DNA from: KK5 sp034043675
Lineage (GTDB): Bacteria; Pseudomonadota; Gammaproteobacteria; Burkholderiales; Burkholderiaceae_C
Reading direction: 5' to 3'
Length of the DNA stretch: 64,000 bases
NCBI RefSeq assembly: GCF_034043675.1
Contig: NZ_JAXCLA010000012.1
Coordinates: 124,001-188,000, forward strand
The translations under genes were made by a program, and so were the position numbers. The notes beneath the pieces were generated by a model. It was not told the origin of the DNA. It ran no database searches and saw only the letters and a list, made by a program, of their open reading frames with translations. Shown here in pieces: positions 43,336-52,128 of this stretch (positions are counted from its first letter, which is position 1; every line of letters begins with the position of its first letter).

Positions 43336-44508
43336 ATGCCTCACAAATCGCACCTGCGCGTGCTGCTGGTGGACCCTTCGCTGTTCACCGCGCCTTACGA
43401 CGCGGCGCTCACCGAAGGCCTGCTGGCCGCCGATGTCGAGCCCGTCTGGGCCACGCGCCCAACCCGCGCCGGCGACCGGCAGGAACTGCCGCTGGCCTAC
43501 ACCGACCCGTTCTTCTACCGCCGCGTCGACGAGGCGCGCTGGATCCCGCGCGCGCTGAAGCCCGTCGCCAAGGGCCTCGCCCATGCCGCCGGCCTGCTGG
43601 GCCTGCTGCGGCGCGTGCGGCGGCTGCAGCCCGATGTCGTGCACTTCCAGTGGGTCGTCGTGCCACTCTTGGACCTGCCGGCGATGGCGCTGATCCAGCG
43701 CCTGTTCTGCCCGGTGGTGCTGACCGTGCACGACACGGTGGCCTACAACGGCCAGAAGATGAGCTGGCTGCAGCGCCTGGGCCACGACGGCCCGACACGG
43801 CTGGCCAGCCGCGTGATCGTGCACACGCAGGGCGGCCGGCGGGCGCTGGTGGAGCGTGGCATCGAGGCCCGCAAGATCGCCGTGATCCCGCACGGCGCGC
43901 TGCAACTCGCCGTGCCGCTGCCGGAGACGACAACACCTGACCCCCGCTGGACCTGCCTGCTGTTCGGCGAGATCAAGCCCTACAAGGGGCTGGACGTGCT
44001 GATCGAGGCCGTCGGCCTGCTGCCGCCGGACCAGCGTGCGGGCCTGCGCGTGATCGTCGCCGGCCGGCCGCGCATGGACATGGCGCCGCTGCTGGCGCGC
44101 ATCGACGAACTGGGCATCGCCGCGCAGTTCGAGTTGCGCCTGCAGCGCCAGAGCGAGGAGGAGATGGCCGCGCTGTTCGCTGCCGCCGACTGCTTCCTGT
44201 TCCCCTACCGGCAGATCGACGCCAGCGGCGTGTACTTCCTCGTCAAGTCGCTCGGCAAGTGGCTGATCGCCAGCCGCGTCGGCATCTTCGCCGAGGACAT
44301 CGACGACGGCGTGCAGGGCGCCCTGCTGCCCGGCGGCGATGCACTGGCCCTGGCGGGCGCCCTGGCCCACGGCCTGCGCGAACGCCCGGCCGGCGCCGCC
44401 GCACGCGCCTCGGACGCCTGGGTGGCCATCGGCCGCTCGACCCGCGCGCTGTACGAGGACGCAGCAGCCACCGGCCTGCCCGCGCCCAGCAAGCTGCAGG
44501 CAGGCTGA
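43336..44508 (+). CDS. Glycosyltransferase family 4 (group 1)
   Basis: A 390-residue GT-B enzyme. The N-terminal Rossmann domain contains VVHFQWVVVPLLDLPA and LTVHDTVAYNGQKM. The C-terminal domain has LLFGEIKPYKGLDVLIEAV and the acceptor/donor region EEEMAALFAAADCFLFPYRQIDASGV. It should extend the lipid-linked EPS repeat unit. It starts three bases after the ExoA-like gene; the stop is adjacent to the GTG start of the polymerase gene. Confidence 0.87.
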   Translation: MPHKSHLRVLLVDPSLFTAPYDAALTEGLLAADVEPVWATRPTRAGDRQELPLAYTDPFFYRRVDEARWIPRALKPVAKGLAHAAGLLGLLRRVRRLQPDVVHFQWVVVPLLDLPAMALIQRLFCPVVLTVHDTVAYNGQKMSWLQRLGHDGPTRLASRVIVHTQGGRRALVERGIEARKIAVIPHGALQLAVPLPETTTPDPRWTCLLFGEIKPYKGLDVLIEAVGLLPPDQRAGLRVIVAGRPRMDMAPLLARIDELGIAAQFELRLQRQSEEEMAALFAAADCFLFPYRQIDASGVYFLVKSLGKWLIASRVGIFAEDIDDGVQGALLPGGDALALAGALAHGLRERPAGAAARASDAWVAIGRSTRALYEDAAATGLPAPSKLQAG

Positions 44509-44509
44509 G

Positions 44510-45790
44510 GTGAGGCTCGCCGCCCCGCCGCTGACATCGGCGCCGTGGATGCCGCCGCGGCGCGCTGCGTTGCGGCAGGTGCTGGCGCAGCGCCGCTGGT
44601 TGCGCTGGCTGGCGCTGTTCCCGCTGGTGGCGGCGACCTACCTGTCCAAGTTCTCGGTGCCGCCCTTCGGCGCGATGGGCCTGGCCATCGCGATTCCGCT
44701 GGTGTTCGGTGCCGCGCTGGTCGGCTTCGCGGCCGGCGCGATGCAGCTGCAGCTGCGCCGCGCGTTGGCCTTTGCCCTGATGCTGGCCACGCTGCTGACC
44801 CTGCAGGTGCTGGCGGCGGACGGCTTCTCGCCCGGCTCGCTGGCGCTGCTGGTCGTCATCTACCTGCCCTATGCGGTGCAGCTGAGCCGGGCCGAGCGGC
44901 CGCAGGACGACGTGCTGCCCTTCTTCCTGCAGACGGCGCTGGTCATCGGCCTGCTGGGCATTGCGCAGTACGTGCTGCAGTTCGCGCTGGGCCCGGCGCT
45001 GGCCTTCCCGATCGAGAACCTCGTACCGGCCCAGCTGACGATGTCCAAGTACAACTCGCAGGCGGTGCTGCACTACGGCTCGGACGAGTTGCGGGCCAAC
45101 GGCGTGTTCATGATCGAGCCCTCGGTGTTCAGCCAGCTGATGGCCGTGGCCCTGATCGCCGAGCTGGCAACGAAGCGGCGACTTGCCTGGATGGCCGCGT
45201 TCGCGGCGGCGATCCTGGTGTCCTACTCCGGCACCGGCATCATGCTGCTGGCTGCCTGCCTGCTGTTCGAGGGCGTGGCGCGCCAGCGCTGGGCGCTGCT
45301 GCTGGGTGCGCTGCTGTTCGGCGCGCTCGTGCTGGGCATCGGGCTGTGGGCCGAGGTGCCGATGGTCACCAATATCGTCGGCCGCTCGACCGAGTTCGGC
45401 AGTGCCGGTTCCAGCGCGTCGATGCGCTTCGTCGGCGGCTTCAGCCTGTTCGAGAAGCTACTGTGGCCCGACCTGTTCCGCGCCTTCTTCGGCTTCGGCG
45501 CGGGTTCGCTGGTCGAGTACGCGGCCAAATCGCCGCTGCCACTGGCGGACATGCTCTTGTTCAAGGTCGTGTTCGAGTATGGCATCGTCGGCGCCTGTGC
45601 CTACTTCGGCTTCCTCGGCTACTGCATCTTCGTCGGCGTGCCGGTGCCCAAGGTGATCCGGGTCGCGGTGTTCATGGCGATCGTGCTGGGCGGCATGTAC
45701 ACACCCTTCGGCCACTTCCTGGCCTTCGGCCTACTGCTGTGGCGCCGGCCGCCTGCGAAGACCTCGCCAACGGGTCTTGCCCATGGCTGA
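44510..45790 (+). CDS. O-antigen/EPS polymerase-like membrane protein (Wzy-type)
   Basis: A 426-residue protein with about ten to eleven membrane helices, and no soluble domain except a periplasmic loop after VPAQLTMSKYNSQ. Its topology and place next to glycosyltransferases and a chain-length protein suit a Wzy polymerase, which links repeat units in the periplasm; sequence similarity in this family is always low. The start is probably GTG at 44510, directly after the previous stop; an ATG at 44549 is an alternative. It overlaps the acyltransferase gene by eight bases. Confidence 0.72.
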   Translation: MRLAAPPLTSAPWMPPRRAALRQVLAQRRWLRWLALFPLVAATYLSKFSVPPFGAMGLAIAIPLVFGAALVGFAAGAMQLQLRRALAFALMLATLLTLQVLAADGFSPGSLALLVVIYLPYAVQLSRAERPQDDVLPFFLQTALVIGLLGIAQYVLQFALGPALAFPIENLVPAQLTMSKYNSQAVLHYGSDELRANGVFMIEPSVFSQLMAVALIAELATKRRLAWMAAFAAAILVSYSGTGIMLLAACLLFEGVARQRWALLLGALLFGALVLGIGLWAEVPMVTNIVGRSTEFGSAGSSASMRFVGGFSLFEKLLWPDLFRAFFGFGAGSLVEYAAKSPLPLADMLLFKVVFEYGIVGACAYFGFLGYCIFVGVPVPKVIRVAVFMAIVLGGMYTPFGHFLAFGLLLWRRPPAKTSPTGLAHG

Positions 45791-46811
45791 ACGCGAACAC
45801 CTGCCGGCCATCGACGCGGCCAAGGCCATCGGCATCTCGCTGGTGGTGCTGGGTCATTCGCCGGGCCTGCCGCGCGAGGCGGTGAACCTGATCTTCAGCT
45901 TCCACATGCCGCTGTTCTTTTTCCTGTCGGGCCTGCTGCACCCGTCTGCCTCGCAGGTGCCGGCCGGCGTGCTGCTGGCCAAGCGCGCCCGGGCGTTGCT
46001 GGTGCCCTACCTGTTCTTCTTCGCGCTGTCGCTGGCTTACTGGCTGGCGACGCGGCACCTCGGCGACCGCGCGGCCAAGTACGAGGGCGTCAGCGTGGCC
46101 GATGCGCTGGCGGGCCTGGTCACCGGCCGCTCCAGCGATCTCTTCGTCAACCCGGCGCTGTGGTTCCTTCCCTGCCTGTTCGTCTGCATCGCGCTCTACC
46201 TGCCGCTGCGCCGCCGCCTGCCGGCCCTGGCGGTGATGGCCCTTGCCGCGGCCGTGGCGGCGTTGTGGACGGCCGCCGACGGCTGGCGCATGCGCCTGCC
46301 CTGGGGCCTGGACATCGCCTGGGTGGCGCTGGTGTTCTACGCCGCCGGCGATGCGCTGCGCGGCACGCGCTGGGCCACGGGGCGGCTCTCGGGCGCGGCG
46401 CTGGCGCTGCTGCCGCTGGCGGCACTCGCCTGGCTGCTGGCCGCGTTGCAGTTGGGTCGGGTGGACCTGGCGCAGGCGAACTTCGGCGGCGCCTTCGGGC
46501 TCTACCTGCTGACGGCCTTCCTCGGCATCACGATGGTGATGCTGGTGAGCCGCCTGCTGCCGCCGCACCCGGTGCTGCGCTGGCTGTCCGCGCACACGCT
46601 GATCATCTTTCCGCTGCACAGCCTCCTGATCAACTTCGCCAGCGGCGCGCTGAAGTACCTGCAACTGGGCGGCGACTGGACGGCCCATCACGGCTGGGCG
46701 CTGGTCTTCTTCGTCTGGGCGATGCTGGGCTGCCTGCCGGTCGCCGTGTTGCTGACGCGGCGCCTGCCCTGGCTGCTGGGCCGGCCGGCGCTGTCGGGAG
46801 CGCGGCCATGA
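45783..46811 (+). CDS. Acyltransferase family 3 (fucose 4-O-acetylase-like) membrane protein
   Basis: A 342-residue protein with about ten membrane helices. The opening AIDAAKAIGISLVVLGHSPGLP and the following FSFHMPLFFFLSGLLHP are the acyltransferase-3 signature, with the essential histidine in LGHS. It probably adds acetyl groups to a sugar of the EPS. The start ATG at 45783 lies within the polymerase gene end. The stop overlaps the next ATG as ATGA. Confidence 0.88.
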   Translation: MAEREHLPAIDAAKAIGISLVVLGHSPGLPREAVNLIFSFHMPLFFFLSGLLHPSASQVPAGVLLAKRARALLVPYLFFFALSLAYWLATRHLGDRAAKYEGVSVADALAGLVTGRSSDLFVNPALWFLPCLFVCIALYLPLRRRLPALAVMALAAAVAALWTAADGWRMRLPWGLDIAWVALVFYAAGDALRGTRWATGRLSGAALALLPLAALAWLLAALQLGRVDLAQANFGGAFGLYLLTAFLGITMVMLVSRLLPPHPVLRWLSAHTLIIFPLHSLLINFASGALKYLQLGGDWTAHHGWALVFFVWAMLGCLPVAVLLTRRLPWLLGRPALSGARP

Positions 46812-47989
46812 GCCCGACGAAGGCTCGGACCTGGCTCTTTGTCGACACCGCCACGATGTTCGGCGGCCACGAGGTGATGCTGCTGCGCTGGATCGAGGAA
46901 CTGCAAAGCGGCGAGGCCGGCGTGCGGCCGCGGCTGCTCGCGCGCGAGGGCGGCCGGCTGCAGGCCGCCGCGCCGGCGGCGGTGCTGACCGAGACCATGC
47001 CTCAAGAATCTGGTGGTCGCTTGCGCCGCCTCTGGCGCGATGCGAAGGCCCTGCGCCGCGCGCTGAAGACGGAGCGGCCGGAGCGGGTGATCTTCGCCTC
47101 CGGCGCGCTCGGCGCGCAGCCGCTGCTGGTGACGCTGGCTCGGCTGTGGGGCGCGCAGGTGCTGGTCTACGTGCCGCTGCTGGACACTTTCGAGGCCATG
47201 GGCTATCGCGCCGGCTGGCTGAAGGACCTGTTCGTGCGATGGCTCTACGCCCGCGTGCCGCAGGGCTGGGTCGTCATCACGGCCGGGCAGGCGGCGCAGT
47301 TCAAGGCCTGGGCTCATCCGAGCGGGCCGGTGCACACCTTGCCGAACACCGTGGCCCGCGAGATCGAGGCCGCGCCGCCGCTGCTGCCGCGCGAGCTCGA
47401 TGCCGACGGCCGGCTGCGCGTGCTGGTGCTGGGCCGGCTCGACGCGGCGCAGAAAGGCCTGGACCTGCTGCTGGACCACCTGCAGCGCGCGCCGGCCGAG
47501 GTGTGCGACCGCCTGGCGATCCGCCTGGTCGGCGAAGGCCCGTACCGCGCGGCGATCGAGGCGCGGCTGGCGGCCGATCCCGCGCTCGCCCGCTGCGTGA
47601 CCCTGGCCGGCTGGCAGCCGCCGCGCGAGGCGCTGGCCGCCGCCGACGTGCTGCTGATGCCCTCGCGCTACGAGGGCGTGCCGCTGGTGATGCTGGAGGC
47701 GATGGCGCTGGGCCTGCCGGTCGTCGGCACCGAGCTGCCGGGCATCCGCGCGCACTTGGCGCCCGAGCACCTGTTCCCGGTCGGCGACATCGCCGCGGGC
47801 ATCGAACGGCTCGACACGCTGCGCGGGCTCGACGCCCGTGTGCAAGCCGCGGCGCGCAACCGCCGGGCCTACGAGGCCGGTGCCTCGAGCGCGGCCTTCG
47901 CGCAGGCCGTGCTCGCGCTGGCCCAGGCGCTGCGGCCCGCTGAGCCCCCACGCCCGACCCTGGAGAAACGCCTTGAACAGCAGCAGTAG
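46808..47989 (+). CDS. Glycosyltransferase family 4
   Basis: A 393-residue GT-B enzyme. The C-terminal half is typical: VLVLGRLDAAQKGLDLLLDHL, VTLAGWQPPREALAAADVLLMPSRYEGVPLVMLEAMALGLPVVGTELPG. The E-x7-E motif (EGVPLVMLE) is intact. The N-terminal acceptor domain starts LFVDTATMFGGHEVMLLRWI. It is translationally coupled to the acyltransferase before it (ATGA), and its 3' end overlaps the next gene by 17 bases. Confidence 0.9.
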   Translation: MSPTKARTWLFVDTATMFGGHEVMLLRWIEELQSGEAGVRPRLLAREGGRLQAAAPAAVLTETMPQESGGRLRRLWRDAKALRRALKTERPERVIFASGALGAQPLLVTLARLWGAQVLVYVPLLDTFEAMGYRAGWLKDLFVRWLYARVPQGWVVITAGQAAQFKAWAHPSGPVHTLPNTVAREIEAAPPLLPRELDADGRLRVLVLGRLDAAQKGLDLLLDHLQRAPAEVCDRLAIRLVGEGPYRAAIEARLAADPALARCVTLAGWQPPREALAAADVLLMPSRYEGVPLVMLEAMALGLPVVGTELPGIRAHLAPEHLFPVGDIAAGIERLDTLRGLDARVQAAARNRRAYEAGASSAAFAQAVLALAQALRPAEPPRPTLEKRLEQQQ

Positions 47990-49052
47990 CAGCAGCGACA
48001 AGTCCCGCCTGAGCACGCTGGACGCGATGCGCGGCCTCGGCGCCTTCGCCGTGCTGCTGTTCCACTTCCTCATCAACGGGGAAATGATCGCGCCCAAGGG
48101 CTATCTGGCGGTGGATTTCTTCTTCCTGCTGAGCGGCCTGGTGATCGCCCACACCTACGACTCCCGGCTGCGCAGCGGCATGAGCTTCGGCCGCTTCACC
48201 ACGCTGCGGCTGGTGCGGCTGTACCCGCTGTTCATCGTCGGCCTGCTGTTCGGCGCGCTGCGCCGCTTCGGCTACGCGGCGCTGGAGCGCGGCGACGGCT
48301 GGTCGCCCGCGCAGCTGCTTCAGGCCGGCGCCTTCGAGATCCTGATGCTGCCCTCGCCGCTGAGCGAGAACCTGTTCGTGCTGAACGGGCCGAGCTGGTC
48401 GCTGTTCTTCGAGATGGCGGTGAGCCTGGCCTACGCGGGCCTGCTGTTCCGGCTGCGCACTGGCACCTTGGCCGTGCTGACGGCGCTGTTCGGCGTGCTG
48501 CTGGTCGTCACCGCCGTGCAGCACGGCTCGCTGGAGATGGGCCTGAAATGGGCCTGGTTCCACGGCAGCGTCGCCCGCACCGGCTTCTCGTTCACCTTGG
48601 GCATGCTGATCCAGCGCAGCCTCCGCAGTGGCGGGCCGGCGCGGCCGAGCTGGCTGGCGCTGGTGCCCTGTGCGGGCCTGCTCGCCTGCCTGCTGGCGCA
48701 GGGCGAACTGGGCGTGCTGTTCGACCTGGTCATCGTGATGGCGGTGGCCCCGTTGCTCGTCTGGCTGGGCGCCAGCTACGACCCGCCCGCGGTGCTGCAG
48801 GGCCCGGCCCGCTGGATCGGCGAGCTGTCCTACCCGGTCTACGCGATCCACTATCCGCTGATGTTCCTGTGGCTGTTCGCCGCCAAGCGCGCGCACCTGC
48901 CGCTGGCCGCGCAACTCGTCGGCTTCGTGCTGCTGACCGCGGGCCTGGCCTGGGCGCTGAACCGCTGGTGGGACGTGCCCGTGCGGCGCTGGCTCAACGC
49001 CCGCATCGGCGGCGCGCGACGTGCCGGCGTCGGGCCGCAGACGGTGCCTTAG
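47973..49052 (+). CDS. Acyltransferase family 3 (OafA/YrhL-like) membrane protein
   Basis: A 359-residue membrane protein. After a Ser-rich opening the family signature appears: STLDAMRGLGAFAVLLFHFLINGEM, with conserved His in LLFHF, and AVDFFFLLSGLVIAHTY. About ten membrane helices. A TTG start at 47973 is best supported: GGAG lies eight bases before it, and it begins just ahead of the conserved region. It should O-acylate a polysaccharide. It is the last gene on the plus strand of the EPS locus. Confidence 0.85.
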   Translation: MNSSSSSSDKSRLSTLDAMRGLGAFAVLLFHFLINGEMIAPKGYLAVDFFFLLSGLVIAHTYDSRLRSGMSFGRFTTLRLVRLYPLFIVGLLFGALRRFGYAALERGDGWSPAQLLQAGAFEILMLPSPLSENLFVLNGPSWSLFFEMAVSLAYAGLLFRLRTGTLAVLTALFGVLLVVTAVQHGSLEMGLKWAWFHGSVARTGFSFTLGMLIQRSLRSGGPARPSWLALVPCAGLLACLLAQGELGVLFDLVIVMAVAPLLVWLGASYDPPAVLQGPARWIGELSYPVYAIHYPLMFLWLFAAKRAHLPLAAQLVGFVLLTAGLAWALNRWWDVPVRRWLNARIGGARRAGVGPQTVP

Positions 49053-49059
49053 CCGTTCC

Positions 49060-49191
49060 TCATGAGGGCTTGCGCATGAGGCGCTTCCTCCGGGCCGCTT
49101 CCCGCCGCGCCTGCCATTCCATCAGGCCGTACACCGCGCTGAGCGGCAGGGCGATCGCGCCGAGGGCCATCAGTCCGTAGAGATATTCCAC
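49060..49191 (-). CDS. Tiny membrane protein (43 aa) after the ATP-grasp gene
   Basis: A 44-codon frame starts at a GTG with AGGAG seven bases before it. The product is a single hydrophobic helix (YLYGLMALGAIALPLSAVYG) followed by a highly basic tail (EWQARREAARRKRLMRKPS). It overlaps the 3' end of the ATP-grasp ligase gene by 22 bases in another frame and is the last gene of that unit. Its coding status rests on the ribosome site, the membrane-helix composition and the position. It could be a membrane partner or the substrate peptide of the neighbouring enzymes (speculative). Confidence 0.5.
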   Translation of the reverse strand: MEYLYGLMALGAIALPLSAVYGLMEWQARREAARRKRLMRKPS

Positions 49192-50771
49192 GTCCGTGCT
49201 CCTGCTTCTTCAGATGCGCCGTTGAAGGCGGCGAGGATGGCCGCGGGCCGCGTGGCCGAGCCGATGGCGATAGGGAGGACGCGGCCGATCGGTGCGCCGC
49301 GCTTCTCGAACTTGGCCAGCAGATGGCCCAGCAGCCGGCGGTAGACCTCGTCGCCGAGCACCTTGTCCTCCGCGCCGACGTCGAGGTTCGGGTTGTCGTT
49401 GATCTCGATGACGAAGACGCCGGCCTCGGTCTGCTTCAGGTCCACGCCGTAGAAGCCGTCGCCGATCAGGCGAGCGGCCTGCGTCGCCGTCTCGATCACC
49501 AGTGGCGGCACATCGGGAAGCGCGACGGCTTCGGTGCGTCCCTCGGTGGAAGCGCCGCCGCCCACGTGCTTGATGATCTGCCAATGGTCGCGGACCATGT
49601 GGTAGCGGGCCGCGAACAGCGGCTCGCCGGCCAGCATGCCGATGCGCCAGTCGAAGGCCGTGTACATGTAGTCCTGCACCAGCACGATCTCGGACTCCTT
49701 GAACATCGCCGTGGCGATGTCCTGGAACTGGCGGAAATCCTGTGCCTTGCGCACGTCGCGGCTGAAGGAGCCGTCCGGCACCTTCAGCACCACCGGGTAG
49801 CTCAGCGTGTCCTCGAACTTCGCCATCGTGCGCTTGCTGACCAGCCGGGTGCGCGGCGTGGCGATGTCGTGCTCGCGCAGCAGCTCGGCCAGGAAGGCCT
49901 TGTTGGTGCAGCGCAGGATCGAGGCGGGATCGTCGATCACGGGCATGCCCTCGGCCTCGGCTTTCTTGGCGAACTTGAAGGTGTGGTGGGCCACGGCCGT
50001 GGTCTCGCGGATGAACAGCGCATCGAACTGCGTCAGGCGCGAATAGTCCTTCTTGCGGATCAGCTCCACCGCGATGTCCATCGACTGGGCGACCTCGGCG
50101 ATGTGCTGCAAGGTGGCCAGGTTCGACGGCGGCAGCGGATCGGACGGATCGTGCAGGATGGCCAGGTCCATCCGCGGCGCCGACTGGATCAGCGCGGGCC
50201 GCCAGCGCCGGCGCGTGAACTCCTCCAGCGCGCCCATGAAGAGGGCGTCGCGCGATGCATCGACCTCGCGCGGGTCCAGCGCCCCGACGCCGGCAATCTT
50301 CCAGCCGTCCAGGCCCTCGGGCCGCTCCAGCGTGATCTCCAGCAACGGACATCGGAACAGTTCGAAGGCCTTGCGCGCGAGGTTCGCGAGCTCCGGATCC
50401 TCGATGTGCCCGAAGAAGACATGGAAGCTCAAGGTGTTGACCGAGCGCGGCACGGTGCCCAGGACCGGAATCAGGCGCTCCAGCCGCGCCACGGAGGCCT
50501 GCTGGGTGCGGCGGTGTTCCAGGTCCAGGATGGTCTCCACGGTCGGGGTCACGCGGTCGCCGCGCGCCTCGGCCAGCAGCGAGCAGTAGTAGCCCAGGCT
50601 CAGGTAGTCGTAGCTGCGGCACAGGTTGATGACCTTGCGCTGCCGCTTGCGCCCCTCGAGCTCGGTTTTGCAATCGGAGATGAAGGCCTCGGCCGTCACC
50701 ACGCGGGTGGCCGCATCGGCCCAGCGGAAGTCGGCCAATCGTTCCACCACGATCACATGATCGGATGCCAT
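49170..50771 (-). CDS. RimK-like ATP-grasp ligase with RLAN-type N-terminal domain
   Basis: A 533-residue protein. The N-terminal half (about 1-220, with SYDYLSLGYYCSLLAEARGD and TLSFHVFFGHIEDPELANLARKAFE) matches what is described as the RLAN domain, found almost only with RimK-like ATP-grasps. The C-terminal half is an ATP-grasp: TPRTRLVSKR, VLKVPDGSFSRDV, VLVQDYMYTAFDWRIGMLAG and EINDNPNLDVGAED, which carries the metal-binding residues. Such enzymes ligate amino acids or peptides using ATP; substrate unknown. It starts two bases after the stop of the GNAT/C39 gene, so the two are coupled. Confidence 0.88.
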   Translation of the reverse strand: MASDHVIVVERLADFRWADAATRVVTAEAFISDCKTELEGRKRQRKVINLCRSYDYLSLGYYCSLLAEARGDRVTPTVETILDLEHRRTQQASVARLERLIPVLGTVPRSVNTLSFHVFFGHIEDPELANLARKAFELFRCPLLEITLERPEGLDGWKIAGVGALDPREVDASRDALFMGALEEFTRRRWRPALIQSAPRMDLAILHDPSDPLPPSNLATLQHIAEVAQSMDIAVELIRKKDYSRLTQFDALFIRETTAVAHHTFKFAKKAEAEGMPVIDDPASILRCTNKAFLAELLREHDIATPRTRLVSKRTMAKFEDTLSYPVVLKVPDGSFSRDVRKAQDFRQFQDIATAMFKESEIVLVQDYMYTAFDWRIGMLAGEPLFAARYHMVRDHWQIIKHVGGGASTEGRTEAVALPDVPPLVIETATQAARLIGDGFYGVDLKQTEAGVFVIEINDNPNLDVGAEDKVLGDEVYRRLLGHLLAKFEKRGAPIGRVLPIAIGSATRPAAILAAFNGASEEAGARTWNISTD

Positions 50772-50772
50772 G

Positions 50773-51903
50773 TCAGAAGTCCTTCCTTGAAATGATGACG
50801 GCCGCACCCTGCCGGCGCCGGCCGTAGCGCGACATGCGCTTGAATTCCTCGACGCTGACGGCGATGCCCGGATCGCCGCCGGACGGCGCCGGCGCGATCG
50901 GGTCCAGGATGCGGAAGACCTGGCCGTCGAAGCCGGTCACCACCACCCAGTGCGGGCCCTTCTCGCCATGCAGCCGCCACAGGCTGATCAGCACCAGCGG
51001 GACGCCGCCGCGCCGCAGGTGCTCGGCCAGATCCCGCGGAGACATCGGCGTGGATACCAGCTCGGCCCGGGTCGTGGCCAGCTCGGCGCGGAAGTCCGCC
51101 TCCACGAGCGCGATCACGTCCTTCTTGCGCGGGTCGCGCACCGATTCGATGAACATCGCCGGGCCGTCCGGCGCGTGCACGGTGACGTCGAAGCCCCGAT
51201 GCACGGCCGCCAGCGCGAGGCCGGAGGGACCGCAGCCGCCGTGGCCGGCGGCCATGAAGACCGTGGTGGCCTCGCGCCACAGGCGGATCTCCGCGGCGCG
51301 GTCGGGCACGATCGCTGGGTCCAGCGCCGCCATTGCCATCAGCAGCGCGCAGGGGCCGCAGGTGAAGTCCAGGGTCTGCGCATAGAACGGCGCCCGCAGC
51401 GCGAGTGCCTGCGATGCGCTGCCGCCGTCCCACAACGCGCGCTGGAAGCGCAGCGCATCGCCGCCATCCTCGTAGTAAGCCGGGCGGCAATCGAGCGGCG
51501 TGAAGCCGTGGCGCGCGAACAGGCGCTGCGCCGCATGGTTGTCCACGCGGGTCTCCAGCCGTAGCAGGGCGGCGCCGCCGTTGCGGGACTGGCGGATCAC
51601 CTCGCGCAGCAGCAGGTCCGAAATCCCCCGCCCTTGGGCCGAACGCGCGGCGGCGATCGAGTACAGCCGCGCCACCGAGCTGCGCGCGCGCCGCAACACG
51701 ACGGCGGCGCCGAGCAGCGGGTGCCCCGGCGCACGCGCCACGATCACCAGCGCCGAACGGCTGGCGATCAATCGCCGCCAGCTGCGTGTCGAGATGCGGT
51801 CCCCGCTGAACGAGGCCTGTTCCAGCGCGACCAGCGCATCGAGGTCGGCCGGCTTGGCTTGCGCCAGGGTGGCCTGGGTGGCCGCTTGCTCGGCCTGCAG
51901 CAT
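50773..51903 (-). CDS. GNAT acetyltransferase fused to a C39-like papain-fold peptidase
   Basis: A 376-residue two-domain protein. Residues about 13-155 are a GNAT N-acetyltransferase; the acetyl-CoA loop is SAQGRGISDLL (89-99). Residues about 170-345 are a papain-like peptidase of the C39 type: Gln176 (oxyanion), Cys182 in TCGPCALLMAM, His318 in GPHWVVVTGFDG and Asp334 in RILDP. This fusion is known to lie beside RLAN/RimK ATP-grasp genes. There is no signal peptide or membrane segment, so it acts in the cytoplasm, unlike bacteriocin-exporter C39 domains. It is divergent from the kdp operon. Confidence 0.88.
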   Translation of the reverse strand: MLQAEQAATQATLAQAKPADLDALVALEQASFSGDRISTRSWRRLIASRSALVIVARAPGHPLLGAAVVLRRARSSVARLYSIAAARSAQGRGISDLLLREVIRQSRNGGAALLRLETRVDNHAAQRLFARHGFTPLDCRPAYYEDGGDALRFQRALWDGGSASQALALRAPFYAQTLDFTCGPCALLMAMAALDPAIVPDRAAEIRLWREATTVFMAAGHGGCGPSGLALAAVHRGFDVTVHAPDGPAMFIESVRDPRKKDVIALVEADFRAELATTRAELVSTPMSPRDLAEHLRRGGVPLVLISLWRLHGEKGPHWVVVTGFDGQVFRILDPIAPAPSGGDPGIAVSVEEFKRMSRYGRRRQGAAVIISRKDF

Positions 51904-51990
51904 GAGTCCTGCTCCCTCAGTCGTGTTCGTCACGTTTTCGACTCTAGGAGCGATGGCATCAACGGCCCGCAAAGATTGCGGCCGTGCATC

Positions 51991-52060
51991 TCAAGATTTC
52001 ATCAAGAGCCCCGGGGCTGGCGGCGATCTTTATGGAATCTTGATAGCTGCAACATCAAGT
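51991..52060 (+). promoter_or_regulatory. Cluster of TCAAGA elements upstream of kdp
   Basis: TCAAGA occurs at 51991-51996 and 52002-52007, eleven bases apart, with inverse TCTTGA at 52038-52043 and TCAAGT at 52055-52060. Direct repeats one helical turn apart are the usual form of OmpR-type response regulator sites, so this is a candidate KdpE site. TTGATA (52040-52045) could serve as a -35 box; a good -10 box is not visible. Confidence 0.4.
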
Positions 52061-52128
52061 TCTACGCGGCCTTGAGGCCCCCAAACCTAAGCTGACTTCA
52101 TTGAAATTTCCTTTCAACGAGGACTGCA

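Noticed and set aside
38180..49052. Exosortase or PEP-CTERM sorting enzyme within the EPS locus
   Set aside because: None of the membrane proteins here shows the exosortase Cys/Arg/His pattern; they are better explained as polymerase and acyltransferases.
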